Positions 22,473 through 23,717 of a stretch of 23,717 bases of DNA are shown here, piece after piece. Under the pieces are notes generated by a model. The model saw only the letters and a program-made list of their open reading frames with translations, made no database searches and was not told the DNA's origin. Position 1 is the first letter of the stretch. Each line of letters opens with the position of its first letter. The DNA lies in assembly GCA_002362625.1 (NCBI GenBank), contig DEUP01000019.1, forward strand, positions 1 to 23,717, written 5' to 3'. The DNA comes from Clostridiales bacterium UBA3259. Lineage in GTDB: Bacteria; Bacillota_A; Clostridia; Oscillospirales; Oscillospiraceae. The position numbers and the translations under genes were made by a program.

Positions 22473-23687
22473 ATGAAGTCTATCCGAGAGATCTATAAGA
22501 TTGGCAAAGGCCCTTCCTCCTCCCATACCATGGGACCGGAACGAGCAGCCTTACGTTTTTTAAAACGGTATCCCCAGGCAACCTCCTTCCAGGTGACCCT
22601 CTACGGCTCCCTGAGCAAAACCGGCGTGGGCCACGGCACCGACCGGGTGCTGCTGAACACCCTGGGAGCTGAGCGTACCAAGGTGGTGTTCTCCAGGGAG
22701 AGCTGGGAAGGAATGCACCCCAACACCATGGACTTTTCCGCCTTTGCAGACGATCTGGAGATCGGTCATCTGCGGGTGGAGTCCATTGGCGGCGGCGACA
22801 TCCGCATTCCCGGAGAGCCGGAGAGCAAGGAGGCCGAGGATGTTTATGTGGAACACTCCTTTGCGGAGATCGCGGATTTCTGCAAGTGGCGTTATATTCA
22901 TACCCTCAGTGAATATGTGGAGCTGAACGAGGGTCCGGAGATCTGGGACTTCCTGATGGATGTCTGGCAGACCATGAAGGCGGCCATTGATGAGGGCCTC
23001 AGTAAAACCGGCGTTCTCCCCGGCGGCTTAAACGTCCAGCGAAAGGCCAAATACCTGTATGAGCAGGTTCCGGAGGAGGACATCCCCGCCCTGAAGGAAT
23101 TTCAGATGATTGCCGCCTATGCCTATGCCGTGGCCGAGGAAAACGCGGACAACGGCACCGTGGTCACCGCCCCTACCTGCGGCGCCTGCGGCGTCCTCCC
23201 GGCTGTGCTGAAATACGCCCAGGTCACCCGGGGCTTTTCCGATGAGCAGATCCTGAGGGGCCTCGCCACCGCCGGAATCATCGGCAACCTGACCAAGCAG
23301 AACGCCTCCATTTCCGGAGCGGAGTGCGGCTGTCAGGCGGAAATCGGCACTGCCTGCTCCATGGCCGCCGCGGCTCTGGCGGAGCTGTATAAGCAGAACC
23401 TTGACCAGGTGGAGTACGCCGCCGAGGTGGCTATGGAGCACCACCTGGGCCTGACCTGCGACCCCATCTGCGGCCTGGTGCAGATTCCCTGCATCGAGCG
23501 CAACGCCGTTGCCGCCGTCCGGGCCATGAATGCCTGCAATCTGAGCTATTTCCTCACCGGCTCCCGAAACATCAGCTACGACATGGTATGCCGCGCCATG
23601 CGGGAAACCGGCATCAACCTGGATCACCGATTCCGGGAGACCAGCGAGGGCGGCCTCGCCCGGCTCTATAACCGCAAACGGGTCTGA
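22473..23687 (+). CDS. sdaA: Iron-sulfur L-serine ammonia-lyase, single chain
   Basis: A 404-residue enzyme that turns L-serine into pyruvate and ammonia with a 4Fe-4S cluster. The beta domain comes first (GKGPSSSHTMGP, about 11-22), then the alpha domain with TAPTCGACGVLPA (C236, C239), GAECGCQAEIG (C285, C287) and CDPICGLVQIPC near the C-terminus. The cluster ligands of the family lie in these last two motifs. Both domains are in one chain, as in E. coli SdaA, whereas many clostridia have separate alpha and beta subunits. It is somewhat shorter than SdaA because of a compact beta domain. RBS GGAGGT lies upstream of the ATG. It is likely catabolic, feeding serine into pyruvate. Confidence 0.95.
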   Translation: MKSIREIYKIGKGPSSSHTMGPERAALRFLKRYPQATSFQVTLYGSLSKTGVGHGTDRVLLNTLGAERTKVVFSRESWEGMHPNTMDFSAFADDLEIGHLRVESIGGGDIRIPGEPESKEAEDVYVEHSFAEIADFCKWRYIHTLSEYVELNEGPEIWDFLMDVWQTMKAAIDEGLSKTGVLPGGLNVQRKAKYLYEQVPEEDIPALKEFQMIAAYAYAVAEENADNGTVVTAPTCGACGVLPAVLKYAQVTRGFSDEQILRGLATAGIIGNLTKQNASISGAECGCQAEIGTACSMAAAALAELYKQNLDQVEYAAEVAMEHHLGLTCDPICGLVQIPCIERNAVAAVRAMNACNLSYFLTGSRNISYDMVCRAMRETGINLDHRFRETSEGGLARLYNRKRV

Positions 23688-23694
23688 ATTACAA

Positions 23695-23717
23695 AAAACG
23701 GTTAAAAGAGCCGTTTT
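23695..23717 (+). terminator. Terminator after the serine dehydratase gene, cut by the window end
   Basis: AAAACGG (23695-23701) pairs with CCGTTTT (23711-23717); the T-run continues past the end of the window, so its full strength cannot be judged. Confidence 0.6.

Overview
The window looks like chromosome from a GC-rich, low-motility gut-type Clostridia, most probably Oscillospirales. This is an inference from strong AGGAGG-type ribosome binding sites, Firmicute-style ECF sigma/anti-sigma pairs, a lantibiotic-immunity-type ABC/two-component locus, a single-chain Fe-S serine dehydratase and a ProRS without an obvious editing insertion. I see no plasmid, phage or transposase gene. Housekeeping genes (ychF, mutY, proS, serine dehydratase, a tRNA-Arg gene) alternate with surface and stress-sensing accessory loci.

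Layout. 39-3030 (+) is a two-gene polysaccharide O-acetylation cassette: a membrane-bound MBOAT acyltransferase followed by an AlgX/AlgJ-like DHHW protein. 3178-4275 (+) is ychF with a strong shared terminator. 4326-7449 (-) is one compact operon: ABC ATPase, two permeases, a 94-residue three-helix membrane protein, a possible 35-residue peptide and a lipoprotein. It diverges from a two-component system (7599-9697, +). The intergenic region carries four AAGG repeats at exact 11-base spacing, a good candidate for the regulator's operator. Together these resemble a lantibiotic immunity system (LanFEG plus LanH- and LanI-like accessory proteins, SpaRK/CprRK-like regulators), but no lantibiotic gene is present here, so it is probably a resistance or sensing module.

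9745-11154 (-) is a polyprenyl-phosphate sugar-1-phosphate transferase that would start an exopolysaccharide. 11232-13062 (-) is mutY followed by an overlapping PHP phosphoesterase gene. Its promoter carries a perfect 16-base palindrome over the -10. 13154-14644 (+) is a secreted, membrane-anchored PIG-L-type deacetylase.

14724-14800 is tRNA-Arg(ACG). Directly behind it lies the most unusual element of the window, two 166-168 base tandem units. Each starts right after a copy of the tRNA 3' end and holds four hairpins in fixed order. The hairpins are preserved between units by compensatory base changes and even by replacement of whole stems.

15271-20289 (+) holds two successive ECF sigma/anti-sigma pairs. 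They are paralogous in the sigma factor, the N-terminal sigma-binding part and the transmembrane helix, but their extracellular C-termini have diverged into different sensor-like domains. 20294-20794 (-) is a FlaR-like P-loop kinase, 20873-22309 (-) is proS, and 22473-23687 (+) is an L-serine ammonia-lyase, with divergent promoters for the last two.
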